Shown here: piece by piece, positions 22,539 to 33,478 of the stretch
How positions within the stretch are numbered: the first letter of the stretch is position 1
Layout: each line of letters starts with the position of its first letter
Source: Sorex araneus
Lineage: Eukaryota > Chordata > Mammalia > Eulipotyphla > Soricidae
Assembly (NCBI RefSeq): GCF_027595985.1
Contig: NC_073303.1
Location: forward strand, 366,634,636 to 366,698,635
DNA length: 64,000 nt
Direction: 5' to 3'
The notes under the pieces: generated by a model
What the model was told of the DNA's origin: nothing
The model's input: the letters and a program-made list of their open reading frames with translations, nothing else
The model's database searches: none
Translations under genes and position numbers: made by a program

Positions 22539-23059
22539 CATGGAATCACGTTTGCAGACTTCACACAAAGACCTGGAGAGCAAGGTACGTACAAAGAAGC
22601 TTAAAAAAAAAACAAAACAGAACTCACCCTACTCTGAGAGGCAGCACTGGGAGGCCCGTTTGCCTCATTCCTTGGCACCGTTTCCTGCCATTTTCTAATC
22701 TTTGCTCACGCTGAGCCTGGGATCCGGTGAGGCCAGTCTCCAGAGCCAGGAGAACAACAGGCAGTGCCCAGGCCGGGGCCAGCCTTCGCCCTGAGAGGCA
22801 GGACCCGGCCTGCGACTGGCCCACCATTCCCCTAAGTGTGTCTGGCTTGGACAGGGGCAGAGGGAAGGGCGGTACTCAGGCCTGAGACGGAGTCTCCTGG
22901 CACAGGCGCTGGGGGTGTTGCCACTTTAACCAGCCTGCGTAGATGCTCCGGGTAAACGGAACCATCTCTGCGCATCAGCATCACCGTCTCCCCATCCCTC
23001 CTCCACTACAGCTTTCTCTTCTTGTCAAGTTACACTTTCTAGGTTCTCCCGCAACACCC
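22539..23059. other. intergenic unique sequence
   Basis: No repeat or gene recognised. Confidence 0.45.
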
Positions 23060-24300
23060 CGCCCCCAGTCTCATTAACTCCACTCCCTCGAGCTCCAACG
23101 ATTAAAGTAGCGGGCTTTTAACCCGGGCCTCCAATTAGCACCTCATCAGCTCCAATTAGAGGAGACAAAAGCCGTGTAAAGATAACTCAAGGAGAGGCCC
23201 CGGCTCTCCCACGTAATCACTTAAGACAAGCTTTGAGCATTCTCTCCCAACCGGGCCGGGCTATTCACCTTGCCAGCCCTCTTTGGGAGGCGATTGAAGG
23301 CTGGCTGGGAAAACGGGCCTCCCAGGAGTCTCATAATTCCTCATTCAGAGGCTACCTGTTTACAGCTCGCAGAGCTCAGGGACCTAAACAATCCTATATT
23401 GTCTGCCGGGGCTTCCTGAGACTCCGGCCTCTGTATTGGCCAGGCTCAGGCCAGCCGTACCAGTTAAAGGCTGGCTTTATCCGGACCAGTGTTCTCCTTG
23501 GACCCGCTTCTAATTACACGGGAGGGCAACAATGTATTTTTTTTTCAATGCGAGTTCTTTGGAGCAGTTAATTTGGTGCCTGTACTAAATGCTTCCAAAC
23601 ATTAATTAGGGTGGAAGGAACCCTAATTTCCTCCGAAGCTTTCCCCTCCGCTTGCTTCCCGGCTTTTCACATCGGGCTGGATGAGGCTCTGTAATGAAAT
23701 TACCTCATTAATGCTTTTCTTCGGCACAGTAACTCATTCAAAGCCCACCATTTAGCTTTAATTTAATGCTGTCAAAAGGAAAAAGGTGCATTCATGGCTT
23801 TGATTAGCGAAGGGGCCCCTCCCCCCATCCCCGGGGTGGACAGATTTAAATTATGAAGATGGTAAGTAGTGAGTAATAATTAGGTACAAGCCGCTCTTCA
23901 GGGAAGGCATAAATGCTTTCAAAGCCGGACCTGGCCAGCCTGCCCATGATTAACTGTGTCCAGTGCCTTGTTCTCTTTGAATGGACGGCAACTTTGCTAG
24001 AAAAGGGGAAATGGGGTTTAATTTTTGTTTAATACACAGTGGGGTTGTATTTACCCACAGAGTGATCGCTCTTCCAGGAGCCCATTTGTTCTCTTTCTCG
24101 TTTATGATCTGGGCTTCCCAACGCACGTTTGGAGGGCGCAGGCGGGTCAGAAAAGCTCAGGGAACCCGGCACTGGTCCGCGTTTTGGAGCTCGAACCTCG
24201 AGAAAATGCTTCCTTTGACCTTTGCTGATTAGAGGCTTGGACAAGTGAGACTTGGATGTCCCCTCCGGGAATTGAGGAATTGTTTGAAAAATCACAATTA
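23060..24300. promoter_or_regulatory. candidate conserved enhancer B
   Basis: A 1.2-kb repeat-free block in an otherwise SINE-dense spacer. It is rich in homeodomain TAAT words (CCAATTAGCACCTCATCAG, CTTCTAATTACACGG, AACATTAATTAGGGTGG, TTTAATTTAATGC, TAATAATTAGGTAC), has TGATTAGC and TCATTAATGC sites, and paired elements such as AGCTCCAATTAGAGGAG. The style is that of deeply conserved developmental enhancers. There is no open frame with splice signals. The target could be CCBE1, LMAN1 or a more distant gene. Confidence 0.5.
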
Positions 24301-24395
24301 GGGCTTGAGCGACAGAAGAGCGGCAAAGTGCTGTCTTGCCCGAGGCAGGCTTGGATTCGATCCCTGGCACCGCAGTGACCCCTGGGTAGGTCACA
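24301..24395 (+). mobile_element. diverged type I SINE 5' part
   Basis: GGGCTTGAGCGACAGAAGAG, TTGGATTCGATCCCTGGCAC. Truncated after the box B region. Confidence 0.65.
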
Positions 24396-25439
24396 CGTCC
24401 ACCCTCTTCAAAAAGAACCACTTTGGGTGGCCAGTTGCAGGGACTGAGGGGGCTCCTCACAAGCTCGGGGATTCCAGTGTGGCTGTGGCACATCAGCCTG
24501 AAAGTGGATTCCCCAGCACTAGTGAGCTCTTGGGATTGTGCGGACAATTTGTGTACAAAACTCAGAAACTTAAGGCGTTAAAGTTTATCATGCAGTTCAA
24601 GTAGATGGAGTCTGCGTCCCTCCTCAAACTTCCAGGCTTCTCCGTTCACCCATGGATGATGTCACTTGTCCTGTCTCGGGGGACCCTGTCCAGTTTTCCT
24701 AAGTCCTGCCCCTTGCCCTCTGGCCTGGCCTGGTGCCTGCACCCTTCTCTCCCTGGTGTTCACTTTCCGAGTCTGAAAATTGTCTCCGGGCATCTTCAGG
24801 ACCGCAAACAGCAGCTCGAGCTCTACCCAATCAACCCTCTGTCTGTCCGGGCACAGGCGGGTGTGCAAGGGGCAGAGACTCTGGCTGGGGGCTTCCCTGC
24901 ATCTGCGTCATCGCCCACCCCAGCCAGCCACTCTCTATTCTGATTGGCTCCCTTTGTGCTGGGTGAGCTGTAAGTGACCAATAAATGAGCTAGTTCTCCG
25001 GGTACTTCCTCCTTTCCACTCCCCCTGTGTTGGGAGGCAGAGCTGCTCTTTGGCAACCTTCTAACTGTGGGCTGTGGTCTCAGGGGCGCAGTCGCAATTG
25101 TGTCTTCAGCACTAGGTGCCGCTCCTGCTGGTGGGACACATGGGAGTTGGGGAGTGGGAGGGAGACTAAGTGAGCGGGGTGCTCTTGCCAGTCCCACCTG
25201 CCTCTGACCTGGGAAGTATAGGTTAGGGTGCGGGGTGGATGCCCAGCCACACAAGGCATCTAGGATTCAACACGATGTGAATAGTGTGGAAAACTATCTC
25301 CCCCCCCCTGCGCCCCCCCACACTCAATTTGGGGGTGGCCTGGTTCTCGGGCAGAAGAAAGGATTTCTCTTTGCAGGAAAGTCAGTCCTGACCTTGACCC
25401 CAAGACCAATAGTGAAGTAAAGACATTTTACTTAAAATG
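24396..25439. other. intergenic unique sequence
   Basis: No gene or well-preserved repeat. Poly(C)-rich stretches lie at about 25300-25320. Confidence 0.45.
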
Positions 25440-25660
25440 GGAGGGAATGGTTGGGAGCCTGCCTCATGAGCAGGGGGAGAAGGCAGCTGGGATAGAGAAG
25501 GGATCACTAAGGCAATGATGGTTGGAGGAGTCATTTGGGATGGGAGCTGTGTGCTGAAAGTAGATAAAGGACCAAACGTGATGGCCTCTCAGTATCTGTA
25601 TTGCAAACCATAATGCCCCAAAGGAGAGAGAGAGAGTACAGGGGAAACTGCCATAGAGGC
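25440..25660 (+). mobile_element. L1 3' UTR fragment
   Basis: GAGCAGGGGGAGAAGGCAGC, GGGATCACTAAGGCAATGATG, GTGCTGAAAGTAGATAAAGG and TGCAAACCATAATGCCCC match the 3' UTR seen in the window's other L1 copies. The copy ends at the tract where a minisatellite has grown. Confidence 0.8.
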
Positions 25661-25864
25661 AGGGCGGGGCTAAAGCATGTGACATGGGGCGGGGCTAAAG
25701 CACCTGACATGGAATGGGGCTAAAGCCCTAACATGGGGTCGGGCTAAAGCACCTGACAGAGGGCAGGGCTAAAGTGCCTGACATGGGGTGAAGTTAAAGC
25801 ACCTGGGAGAGTGCGGGGCTAAAGCATCTGATATGGGGCGGGGCTAAAGCACCTGACATGGGGT
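25661..25864 (+). repeat. 25-bp GC-box minisatellite, 8 copies
   Basis: Eight copies of a 25-bp unit GGGGCGGGGCTAAAGCACCTGACAT (split here as GGGGCGGGGCTAAAG + CACCTGACAT), about 200 bp in all. Several copies keep a perfect GGGGCGGGGC Sp1-type box, others are mutated. It starts where the G-rich segment of the adjacent L1 3' UTR is expected. Confidence 0.92.
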
Positions 25865-25892
25865 GCAATAACACATGTAATCTAGTTTTGTT

Positions 25893-26062
25893 TTGGTCTG
25901 GTTTTGGGTCACACCCAGCAGTGCTCAGGGTTTTCTCCTGCTTAAGTGCTCAGGGATCATGCCTGGAAGGACTCAGGGGACCATATGGGATGTCTGGGTT
26001 TGAACCCATGTTGGCCATGTGCAAGGCAAGCACCCTACCTGCTGTGCTATTGCTCTGGACTG
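25893..26062 (-). mobile_element. type I tRNA-SINE
   Basis: A reversed copy: TTTTGGGTCACACCCAGCAG to TGCTATTGCTCTGGACTGC. Confidence 0.85.
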
Positions 26063-26311
26063 CACATTAATTAATTATGTCAGATTACATGTATATATTA
26101 CATGTACATATTATATGTACATTATGTATATATACAATACATAGTACATACATATGTTTGGGTTTTAGAACCAGACCTAGTGATGCTTGGGGGACCATAT
26201 GCGGTGCCAGGGGTCGAACCTAGGATGGCAGCATCCCAGGTAAGCACCTTAGACCCTGTACTATCTTTCCACTCCTCAGACAGTAGTTTAAGTGATAGCT
26301 GTAATAAAAAA
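26063..26311 (-). mobile_element. AT microsatellite and old SINE remnant
   Basis: 26085-26150 is an imperfect TATGTACAT-type run. 26155-26275 is a decayed reversed SINE (GGACCATATGCGGTGCCAGG, GGGGTCGAACCTAGG). Confidence 0.6.
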
Positions 26312-26818
26312 AAAGATTGACAGTTTATTTTTTTATTTTTATTTTTTTATTGAATCACTGTGAGATACAGTTACAAAGTTTTCATATTTTATCCACCACC
26401 AAACCCCCAGATACCCCCCTCCCAACTTCCCCTCTGCCTGTGCGGCAGACATTTTTCACTTTACTCTTTCCTTACTTTGGTTACATTCAATTTTCAACAG
26501 GGATCTCACTATCGTTATTTGGAGGTTTTCCTCCAACAGTCAGACATGTTGGATGGCATCAATAGATTGTATGTTTTCATTTTAATGTGGCTGCGAGGTT
26601 TGGAGATGTCCCAGTTCCGCATCCCAGAGCCGTGTTAGTAGCTGCTCAGTGTCACCGGGGCTCCATCTGGAGAAGGCGTATCGGCTGTACCTCCTCCATC
26701 TGGCTCCCTAGTGTTGCTGGCCCGGTCTGGGGCCTGGGGTCTGGAGCAATCTCCGGCCTGCACCGCTTACCGGAACACCCAGATTCTTCTCTGTTGAATG
26801 AAAGATTGACAGTTTATT
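26312..26818 (-). mobile_element. L1 3' end with 18-bp TSD
   Basis: AAAGATTGACAGTTTATT at 26312-26329 and 26801-26818 brackets a 471-bp insert. It begins with a TTTTTATTTTTATTTTTT tail complement and GAATCACTGTGAGATACAG. The distal 200 bp (CCAGTTCCGCATCCCAGAGC to CACCGCTTACCGG) is an upstream 3' UTR segment absent from the shorter copies. Minus orientation. Confidence 0.88.
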
Positions 26819-28219
26819 ATAAAAAAAAAAACTATAGTAGTTTTTTTAAAAGACTGTTTGGACCTTTGAATACTGAACAATGACAAATCATGGCAGGGCA
26901 AATACAAATTAGAATCATGTAAATATTCAATCCTATCTGAACTAAGAGACCAGGATGCAGAATCTCATCCTAGTCTTTGTGTCTTGTTAGAGGCGGTGTG
27001 GAACTGCTCTGTATGAAATCCACCCGCCGACTCACAAACTCAGAGGCATGTTTCCCAGTCGTCCATGCTGATCGCCTGGTCTTTGGCCTGTCTCTGAGAG
27101 CACAAGCGTTTCATCCCCAAATCCTGGTTACAGGAGGGAGAGGTGTTGTTTAACTACTTTAAAATGCTTCCCAAGCCCCTGTTCTCTCACTTGATCTTTC
27201 AAGAGAGCCCTGTTGGGCTTAAATGATTCATGAAGCAAGCAGCGGCCCATCTGTGCACAGAAAGTGTCTGTCAGGGCTGGCCTGGATGGACGGTGCTTCC
27301 AGAGGGGGAGGGGGGTGGGGAGCAGCCAGGGGGAGAAGCGCATTTCAGGAAGGCCTTTCTCCTCCCGGGGAAGCAGACGGTGCTGCCATGTAGCTGGCCC
27401 ATGGCTGCAGACCTGGGCACGCCACGCTCATTGGTTTAAGAGGACACTTCGGGGGCCTTGCCTGCGGGCCACCTCTGTCCAGCTCAGTCCCTAGCCCTCT
27501 ACATGACACCGCATGACCCAGTGTCACCCCAGCCCTGTTGTTGGCACGAGATATGGGCCACCCACCCGTGATGGTGCAGCCGAGGGGAGGAAGAGGAAGC
27601 ACATATTCCCTCACTCTCCCGGGAGAGGCTGCCGCTGGGCCCCGGGAGGGGTTAGGTCTCGTGGGAGCTGCCAGGGAGTGTCCTCTGGTTCCCTTGCCGC
27701 GGTTCCTGCTCTGACCAGACTCTGCCTGGCTGAGGGGTCGGACTGAGGGGGGAGTGCGGGCAGCCAGAGGTGAGTAGGACTCAGAGCAACTTCAGCTTGG
27801 GCGTGTGGGCGTGGCACAGGCAAGAGGCGGAGGTGAGGAATGGTTGCCATGGTTTCCCCATCACTTTCTTGCACTCAGGGCTGGAGGGGACACAACCCGC
27901 CAGGTGTGCAAAGTGCTTCCGGAACTCCAGCCAGCTCCTTGCTACGTCCCAGCAGACTGTCACATCCGTCATGACTTGCAGGAAGCAGAGAAACTGCCAC
28001 CAAGGGTAGTGAGGGGATCATCTGAGCGCCAGGAACCCCACACGCGGCCCCACGGCCAACAGGGTCGAATGGGGCAGGAGGCAGGGTAGGCCTCGGGCCT
28101 GCCGGGCGGATGTCTCCTGTGCCATGCAGAGACTCTGTCAGTGCCTTTGTCTCTTCCTGCCGAGGCTGCTGGCGCTGCTGCCCAGGCCGGCTGGACACAC
28201 CACCCCTCTATGCCTAACT
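26819..28219. other. intergenic unique sequence
   Basis: GC-rich, no SINE and no supported gene. Chance open frames occur in several frames. Confidence 0.45.
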
Positions 28220-28380
28220 GGGGGAGCCACACCTGGTGGTCCTCCAGATGTACTCCTAGCTGTGCTCAGGAATCACTCACTGCTAGCAGGGCTGGGGATT
28301 GGACGTGGTACCAGGAGTCAAGCCTGTGGCCGCAGCACCACAAAGCAAGCGGCTTAACCCTGGTGCCATCTCCCTGGCCC
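28220..28380 (-). mobile_element. diverged type I SINE
   Basis: GCCACACCTGGTGGTCCTCC, TCAGGAATCACTCACTGC, GGGGATTGGACGTGG and CATCTCCCTGGCCCC. Confidence 0.65.
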
Positions 28381-28480
28381 CCACCTCTATCACCTTGTTT
28401 TCTTCTTTCCTTTTCTCGGGCCATATCTTGCAGCGTTTAGAGCTTACTCCTCCGGATGTGACCCTAAAAACAAAACCAAA

Positions 28481-28672
28481 TATGTATATGTGTGCATATG
28501 TGTGCATGTGTGTGCGTGTATGTGTGTATGCATGTATGTGTGTGCATGTGTGTATGTGTGTGCATGCATGTGCATATATGTATGCATGTGTGTGCATGTA
28601 TGTGTGTACATGTGTGTGCATGTATGTGTGTGCGTGCATGTGTGTGTTCACATGTGTGTGTGTGAGAGAGAG
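28481..28672. repeat. (TG/CA)n compound microsatellite
   Basis: Almost unbroken alternation of GTGT, GCAT and GTAT words for about 190 bp, ending in a GAGAGAGAGA run. Confidence 0.95.
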
Positions 28673-28880
28673 AGTGTTATTTTGGGAAACACAGCCCTTG
28701 GGGAAATGGTTCTGCCCTCTCTTCTAAAGGAGAGGGTGACCCTGACTGGGGAATTCATGGAGCCGTGTGGGGCAGAGATGGAGCTCAGGGCAAGGCACGC
28801 ACCAGGCGGGCTCTAGCTCCCTCTGGGTTCTGCCGAATTCTCCAATCAGCAGGCTGTGTGTGTGGCTCCTTCCCTGCTTC

Positions 28881-28883
<3 letters not shown>

Positions 28884-28925
<42 letters not shown>

Positions 28926-29095
28926 ATGAACTTGTGTGTCTTTATGAGAGAGTGTGCTGGGTGTGTATGTGGGTGTCAGTGTGTGATGTGATAGTGTGTG
29001 GATATACAAATGTGTATATGAAAATGTGTGTATATAATATAAGCGCATGCACAAATCTATATGCATGTATGTATGTGTGTGTGCATGTGTGAAAC
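28884..29095. repeat. (GT)n and degenerate GT tract
   Basis: A perfect GT run at 28884-28924, then 170 bp of degenerate GTGTAT-type sequence. Confidence 0.92.
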
Positions 29096-31186
29096 GGAGC
29101 CTTCCATATGTCGGGCTCTGCTCACTGTCCCTCGTCCTGCTGGGGCAGCCTTTGGGGGCTGCCGTGGGCTTCTGCGGCCAGGACAGGGGACTGGTGAGGA
29201 CCGGGAGACTGAGTCCTGCACTTTTTTTAGCTGCTGTACTCACTGTTGCCGCATCACTAAATTCTTACCGCATCAGAGAGATTGATTTTCAGAGTGAGAA
29301 ACACACTCTCATATATTGACAACATATTCCTCATATGAGTCCGAAGCACCTAAGGGTCACTGGAAAGCAGATGCTGTTGTGTTGACTTAATCCTCCCCAC
29401 CCAACAAAGCTGAGGTGCCAGCGGCCCCCCCCCCCCCCCCGGCACACAGCGGGCTCGCTGGAGCTAGGGCCACAGAGGCAGAAGTGCTGAACAGGAACCA
29501 TCCTCCAGCAGGTGGGCAGGAACCCAGGTGTGGGTATTCTTCCAGAAAGGATGTTTTGGGCACAGAGACAGACCCCAGGGTCGGGATCCAGGGGGCTGGA
29601 GGGTGGGAGTTCAGGTCCATGAGCGTGCAAGGCTCCGACCAGCAGCAGAAGGGAGAGAGAGCCGGACACGCCCTGGGCCAGCCCTGCCTGGAGTCGGCCC
29701 ACGAGATAGCGCCTTCTGGCTCCTGCGTCATGGCCCTGAGCCCTACGCAAACCTCCCCCCACACCCCGCAGGGTGGGCCTGTGCAAGATCTGCACCCTGA
29801 GCACCCAGGCTGCCTTCTCGCTCCTTCAGCACATTCTGTCGGAGTGCCCCCATCATGCACCCCCATCAGGCATCAGCTGGTGAGCGCCCAGGAGCCGGCC
29901 CCCTGCCAGCCATGCCCCCACCCTCACCGTTGGAGTCCGCAGTGCGCTCACTTCGTGTCCCAGCTCCCCGCTTTCTGGCTTTCTGTCCCGTTGACAGCTG
30001 CCTTCTCTAATAGCTGCAAACTCAGGGCAAGTGCAAACACACACAGACATTCTTATAACCACTTCCTGCTTGGGACAGCGGCCAACTTCATGTTCATTTC
30101 AAAACTCTTGTTTCTGGCAAAAAAAGAATCCCTTTGGGACACAGGCTGCTTCCCTCCCAGGGGTCAGGGCTGAGCTGTGGCACTGCACTGGAGGGTTGGC
30201 ACGCTGGCGGTGGACATACAGTGGCATTTGGCTTCACATGCATACACCTTAATGAGCAGCCCGCAACGTCGTCAAAGTTCGCTTTGTCTGCAGACAGAAG
30301 AGGCCACGCATGGGCGGTGGTGGGAGGAGCAGCAGGGGAGCACGGACAGCGCTGGACAGTGTGGAATTTCTTAAATCCTGATCTAGACGAGAAAATAAAA
30401 ATGCACCATTAAGACATCCCAGTCCCGGCACCACCTTACTCTCCCCTCCCCCACCCCCAAATAAGGCAGTAAGAGGACCCCCCCCCGAAATACCTCATTT
30501 CTTTGCCATGGGGTAGTTTTTGATGAGCTGCACATTTGCTGCATGTTAGACCGGAGGTTCCCGGCGCCTGTCCCATGGGGCCCGACATCCTCGCTTTGCT
30601 GCTCCTCACGGCGCCTGCCCTGAACGCAGTACCCCCCCCCCTCACCCCCCGCCTCACTGCTCCTGGTCAATTCTAACAAACACTAATGACCAGGCGGTAT
30701 CGGCATTACCTAGTCAAGTAGCCCTTTCAGTTTGCTCAAAAGAGCACAGACATAATCAAGCATTTGGGTGAATGAACAATTCGTACTGAATGGGGCAAAT
30801 ATTTGGACTCAAGTATAGGTCAGCGGTGGCCAATTGAAATATTGATAAAGGGAGACTGTGGGAACGAAATGTACATAAAGGAAAGAAAGGAGGGCAGAGA
30901 AAAAAAGGGGGTGTCCGGGGCGAGGCAAGGCCAGACCGCAGCGGGGGAGCCCACGCTTTCCCAAGGAGGTAGGTGGCTGGGCCGGGCGCGGAGCAAGGCT
31001 GGCGCCCAGCCGCTGATTCCAGCCACACCAGCTGTGGCGGCCGACGGGGGTGCCGGGTCCCTCAGGGGGATCCTGGCATCTGACCAAATGCCACGACTCC
31101 CTCGCTCCTGCCCCCAACTTGACCGGAACAGAAAGAGGGTGAAGACTCTGGGTGTCTTTTTTTTCTTTTTTCTTTTTTTCTTTTTG
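29096..31186. other. intergenic unique sequence
   Basis: A poly(C) run (about 29427-29441) and other C-runs (about 30480, 30630). No SINE or L1 and no gene recognised. Confidence 0.45.
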
Positions 31187-31340
31187 CCTTTTGGGTCACA
31201 TCTGGTGGAGCTCAGGGGTTACTCTTGGCTCTGCAGTCAGAAATCACTCCTGGCAGTAATCAGGGACCATATGGAATGTCGGGGATGGAACCTGGGTCAG
31301 ACACATGCAAGGCAAATGCCCTTCGCGCCCCGGCTCTGCT
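31153..31340 (-). mobile_element. type I SINE, cluster member 1
   Basis: A T-rich tail complement, CCTTTTGGGTCACATCTGGT and GGGATGGAACCTGGGTCAG. The 5' end is decayed. Confidence 0.8.
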
Positions 31341-31359
31341 GGGAGTCTATATTATCTAT

Positions 31360-31537
31360 TTGCTTTTTTTTTTCTTTTTGGGTCACACCTGGCAATGCAC
31401 AGGGGTCACTCCTGGCTCTGCACTCAGGAATCACCCCTGGCCATGCCCAGGGGACCATATGGGATGCTGGGAATCGAACCCGGGTTGGCCGCATGCAAGG
31501 CAAACGCTCTACCTGCTGTGCTATTGCTCCAGCCCCT
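31360..31537 (-). mobile_element. type I SINE, cluster member 2
   Basis: The best-preserved of the three: TTTTTGGGTCACACCTGGC to TGCTATTGCTCCAGCCCC. Confidence 0.92.
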
Positions 31538-31552
31538 CTATATGCTTTCTTG

Positions 31553-31700
31553 GCTTTTCTTTTTGGTTACACCCAGCGATGTTCAGGGGTTACTCCTGAC
31601 TCTGCACTCAGGAATTTCTCCTGGTGATGCTTAGGGGACCATATGGGATGCTGCGGATTGAACCTGGGTCAGCCGTGTGCAAGGCAAGAGCTCAGCCCCT
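31553..31700 (-). mobile_element. type I SINE, cluster member 3
   Basis: TTTTTGGTTACACCCAGCG to GCAAGAGCTCAGCCCC. Its box A end has a short deletion. Confidence 0.85.
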
Positions 31701-32252
31701 GGTGTCTATTTGAATTAGAAAGTACTGGGTGCTTCTGCTGACCTCAAAGCCCTGGAGTTCCATGGCACCTCCGCCCCCATCATTTACTCACCCGTGACGC
31801 TCCTTCGGGATTCTGCCGGCTGAAGGTGAATGTCTGCCTGGCCCTGCCCATTGAGAAAGCTCGCTCTGGGGCATGCTCAGTGCTCAGAGGCAAAACAGCC
31901 CCATGCCCGTCCCTTCCTCCCCACGCAAGACGGACTCCTCCACATCACCGCTTTAGCCCTCCGCAGATCTGGTCAGATTTCCCCCAACCTTGTCTCTAGG
32001 ATGTCCAGAGATTGGGCCGAGTGCCCGGCACTCACCTCGCACACGGGATGCCTGGGTGCCAGCAGGAAGCACTTGGCACCCAGCGGTCCCTACTTGGAAG
32101 TGAGGGTTCTGGGTCCACTTTGCCACCCAAGCTGGGGTTGTGCTGCTGATGTTTCCAGCGAGGGGCTCTTGGCAGGGCAGAGCCGCTGCCCTGCCAAGGC
32201 CAGAAGTTGGCCAGCAGTTATTTCCCGGCTTCCCAGGGATCTGACTTTGGTC
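31701..32252. other. intergenic unique sequence
   Basis: No repeat or gene recognised. Confidence 0.45.
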
Positions 32253-32512
32253 AAATCTGTTCCAGTGAGTACGTGTTCTTATCTCGGGGTGGGGCTTGGG
32301 GGGGCAGGATGGGAGGTGTACTGTTTTTTTTTTTTTTTATGGTGGTGGGATATGGGCACTGGTGAAGGGATGATTGTTTCAGCATTGTATAACTGAGACT
32401 TAAGCCTGAAAACTTTGTAACTTTCCACATGGTGACTTAATAAAATAAAATTCTTAAAAAAAGAAAAAAAAAAGAAAAAAAATCTGTTCCAGTGAGTACG
32501 TGTTCTTATCTC
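32253..32512 (+). mobile_element. short L1 3' UTR insertion with perfect 33-bp TSD
   Basis: A 33-bp direct repeat beginning AAATCTGTTCCAGTGAGTAC (32253-32285 and 32480-32512) is identical in both copies. Between them lies a 194-bp insert: G-rich start, GGGCACTGGTGAAGGGATG, GAGACTTAAGCCTGAAAAC, TTCCACATGGTGACTTAAT, then an A-rich tail. Severely 5'-truncated L1 of the same 3' UTR subtype as the copy at 21914-22522. Confidence 0.93.
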
Positions 32513-32735
32513 TTCAGAATACTGCTTCCTTTTCCTTTTCTTCTTGAACTCTTTTGGCGCCTAGTTTTTGTCCAGAGATAAGTCTCTGGCTGTGTGATTC
32601 TGCCCACAAGGACCGGCTGCTTGGCTTGAAAGATTCCAACCAGGGAACACCAAGTAAAGGATGTTGGGAGGACACATTTGGGTTAAAAGATGCGAGCTGA
32701 AAGTAGACTGTAGACTGAACACGCACATTTGGGTT

Positions 32736-32944
32736 AAAAGATGCGAGCTGAGGGGCTGGAGCGATAGCACAGCGGGTAGGGCGTTTGCCTTGCACGAGGC
32801 CGACCCAGGTTCGAATCCCAGCATCCCATATGGTCCCCTGAGCACCGCCAGGGGTGATTCCTGAGTGCAGAGCCAGGAGTGACCCCTGTGCATCGCCGGG
32901 TGTGACCCAAAAAGCAAAAAAAAAAAAAAAAAGATGCGAGCTGA
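32736..32944 (+). mobile_element. type I tRNA-SINE nested in L1, 16-bp TSD
   Basis: Near-consensus element, GGGGCTGGAGCGATAGCACA to GTGTGACCCAAAAAGC plus an A-tail. AAAAGATGCGAGCTGA flanks both sides. Confidence 0.93.
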
Positions 32945-33204
32945 AAGTAGATTATAGGCTGAACACGATGGCCACTCAATACCTCTATTGCAAACTACAA
33001 CACCCCAAAGGAGAGGGAACAAAAGGGAATGCCCTGCTGCAGAAGCAGGGTGGGGTGGTGGGGGATGGGGTGGGGGTGGTGGGAGGGATACTGGGAACAT
33101 TGGTGGAGGAGAATGGGCACTGGTGGAAGGATGGGTAAATGATCATTGTATGACTGAAATGCAAACACAAAAGCTCATAAGTTTGTAACTACTGTACCTC
33201 ATGG

Positions 33205-33478
33205 TGATTCACTAATCACTGTCACTGTCACTGTCATCCCGTTGTTCATCTATTTGTTCGAGCGGGCACCAGTAACGTCTCTCAACGTGAGACTTATCGT
33301 TACTGTTTTTGGCATATCCAATACGCCACGGGTAGCTTGCCAGGCTCTGCCGTGCGGGTGCGATACTCTCGGTAGCTTGCCGGGCTCTCCGAGAGGGGCA
33401 GAGGAATCGAACATGGGTCGGCTGCATGAAAGACAAATGCCCTACTGCTGTGCTATTGCTCTAGCCTGATTCACTAAT
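33205..33478 (-). mobile_element. type II SINE nested in L1, 12-bp TSD, no poly(A)
   Basis: TGATTCACTAAT at 33205-33216 and 33467-33478 flanks the element exactly. On the plus strand it begins with CACTGTCACTGTCACTGTC, so its 3' end is an (ACAGTG)n run abutting the TSD with no A-tail. The body has TTGTTCGAGCGGGCACCAG, GTAGCTTGCC twice, and a head ending CTGTGCTATTGCTCTAGCC. Confidence 0.93.

Noticed and set aside
22368-22583. A 71-codon minus-strand frame as an independent gene
   Set aside because: It is the C-terminal remnant of L1 ORF2 inside a TSD-bounded, 5'-truncated element.
25661-25864. CRISPR-like regular repeats
   Set aside because: Units are directly adjacent without unique spacers, in a mammalian genome. 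It is a minisatellite, as are the arrays at 50.8, 52.0 and 61.5 kb.
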